Positions 63,539 through 64,000 of a stretch of DNA of 64,000 nucleotides are shown piece by piece. The position numbers and the translations under genes were made by a program. This stretch comes from Piscirickettsiaceae bacterium CG07_land_8_20_14_0_80_44_28 (GTDB lineage Bacteria; Pseudomonadota; Gammaproteobacteria; Thiomicrospirales; Thiomicrospiraceae). Positions within the stretch are counted from its first letter, which is position 1, and the number at the start of each line of letters is the position of its first letter. The stretch covers positions 19,685 to 83,684 of the forward strand of contig PEWX01000076.1 in assembly GCA_002779995.1 (NCBI GenBank). The letters are read 5' to 3'. A model generated the notes under the pieces. That model searched no databases and was not told the origin of the DNA. It saw only the letters and a list, made by a program, of their open reading frames with translations.

Positions 63539-64000
63539 TTATTCTAAGGGCGATTTAAACGTCAATGCTTGGACAATGCCGGTGGTCGGTTCAGCTTGGT
63601 TCATGCTGTAAAAATGCAGCCCAGGCGCACCCGCATCCAGTAACCGCTGGCACATTTCAGTGACCACTTCTTGTCCAAACGCTTTGAGGCTTTCGGTATC
63701 ATCGCCATAACTTTCTAGGCGACACTTTAACCAACGCGGCACTTCAGCACCACAGCCTTCTGAAAAGCGAATGAGGTTTTCATAATTGGTAATGGGCATA
63801 ATGCCCGGCACAATTGGTAAATCAATCCCTGAGCGTTCGCAGTTATCAATAAAGTACAGATAACTATCAACATTGTAAAAATATTGGGTAATAGCCGAAT
63901 CCGCGCCTTGTGCAATTTTATGTTTAAACCATTTAATGCCAATGTCGCAATTGCGCGCTTGCGGATGGGTTTCGGGATAAGCGGCGACTTCTAAATGGAA
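63539..64000 (-). CDS. metF: Methylenetetrahydrofolate reductase, C-terminal part (runs off the window)
   Basis: Reduces 5,10-methylene-THF to 5-methyl-THF with FAD, feeding methionine synthesis. The frame is open to the window edge (154 codons): FHLEVAAYPETHPQA, AITQYFYNVDSYLYFID, LPIVPGIMPITNY, and FYSMNQAEPT agree with the C-terminal half of MetF. The GTG at 63811 is internal, not a start. The N-terminus lies beyond position 64000. Confidence 0.92.
   Translation of the reverse strand, partial: FHLEVAAYPETHPQARNCDIGIKWFKHKIAQGADSAITQYFYNVDSYLYFIDNCERSGIDLPIVPGIMPITNYENLIRFSEGCGAEVPRWLKCRLESYGDDTESLKAFGQEVVTEMCQRLLDAGAPGLHFYSMNQAEPTTGIVQALTFKSPLE

Noticed and set aside
63811..63811. GTG as start of a short 90-residue gene
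   Set aside because: The frame is open and conserved as MetF beyond it to the window edge.

Overview
The window is gammaproteobacterial chromosome. The gene set is closest to Hydrogenovibrio / Thiomicrospira / Thiomicrorhabdus-type sulfur-oxidising chemolithoautotrophs. It contains a class I fructose-1,6-bisphosphatase, an exported alpha-carbonic anhydrase, the GshA family of the TIGR02049 type, a pseudomonad-like pyrB-pyrC' operon and many signalling proteins. This assignment rests on gene content and protein resemblance only. There is no rRNA, prophage, transposase or CRISPR array, and coding density is high.

Layout. 0-4.4 kb: exported cyclophilin, small membrane methyltransferase, glnS-cysS, then a candidate orphan small RNA (about 4.49-4.59 kb). 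4.7-10.5 kb: the conserved slt/mltD/gloB block, divergent from yafS-rnhA. 10.5-18 kb: a solitary compact flagellin, an unknown 142-residue protein, glnK-amtB behind a sigma-54-type promoter, a membrane methyltransferase and glnE. 17.5-25 kb: ppa, fbp, then an envelope-directed stretch (carbonic anhydrase lipoprotein, FolM-like reductase, SGFGGTG-repeat DUF5666-like lipoprotein, DUF6502-like protein, outer-membrane barrel, DUF2202 lipoprotein with two Zur-like boxes). 25-28.3 kb: hemH divergent from a DUF523/DUF1722 gene, a cold-shock gene and tRNA-Arg(CCG).

28.4-44 kb is rich in cyclic-di-GMP and chemotaxis-like signalling: a CheB-CheR-PAS fusion overlapping a PAS-GGDEF-EAL gene, a membrane GGDEF protein, and three PilZ-like proteins whose two ligand motifs are separated by about 190-220 residues. 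Between them lie rlmI, an unknown gene, lptM-lysA and a carboxylesterase. 44-50 kb: feoA-feoB-feoC under a Fur box, and proC-yggT-metX-metW. 50-55.4 kb: glutamate dehydrogenase, cmoM, a coiled-coil unknown, yggS and ppk2. 55.4-64 kb: a long minus-strand series metF-rsmE-gshA-gshB-apbE-yqgE-ruvX-pyrB-pyrC'-unknown, covering folate one-carbon, glutathione and pyrimidine metabolism.

Two repeat families cross the whole window. One is a short palindrome, CCAGGCCTGG with flanking A and T tracts: 11 exact and 8 near copies, both at gene ends and inside coding sequence. It looks like a genome-wide signal, such as an uptake-sequence-like element. The other is a roughly 100-bp inverted-repeat element (two copies, at 33.5 and 47.0 kb) that resembles a non-autonomous IS derivative; one copy supplies the last codons and stop of metW.
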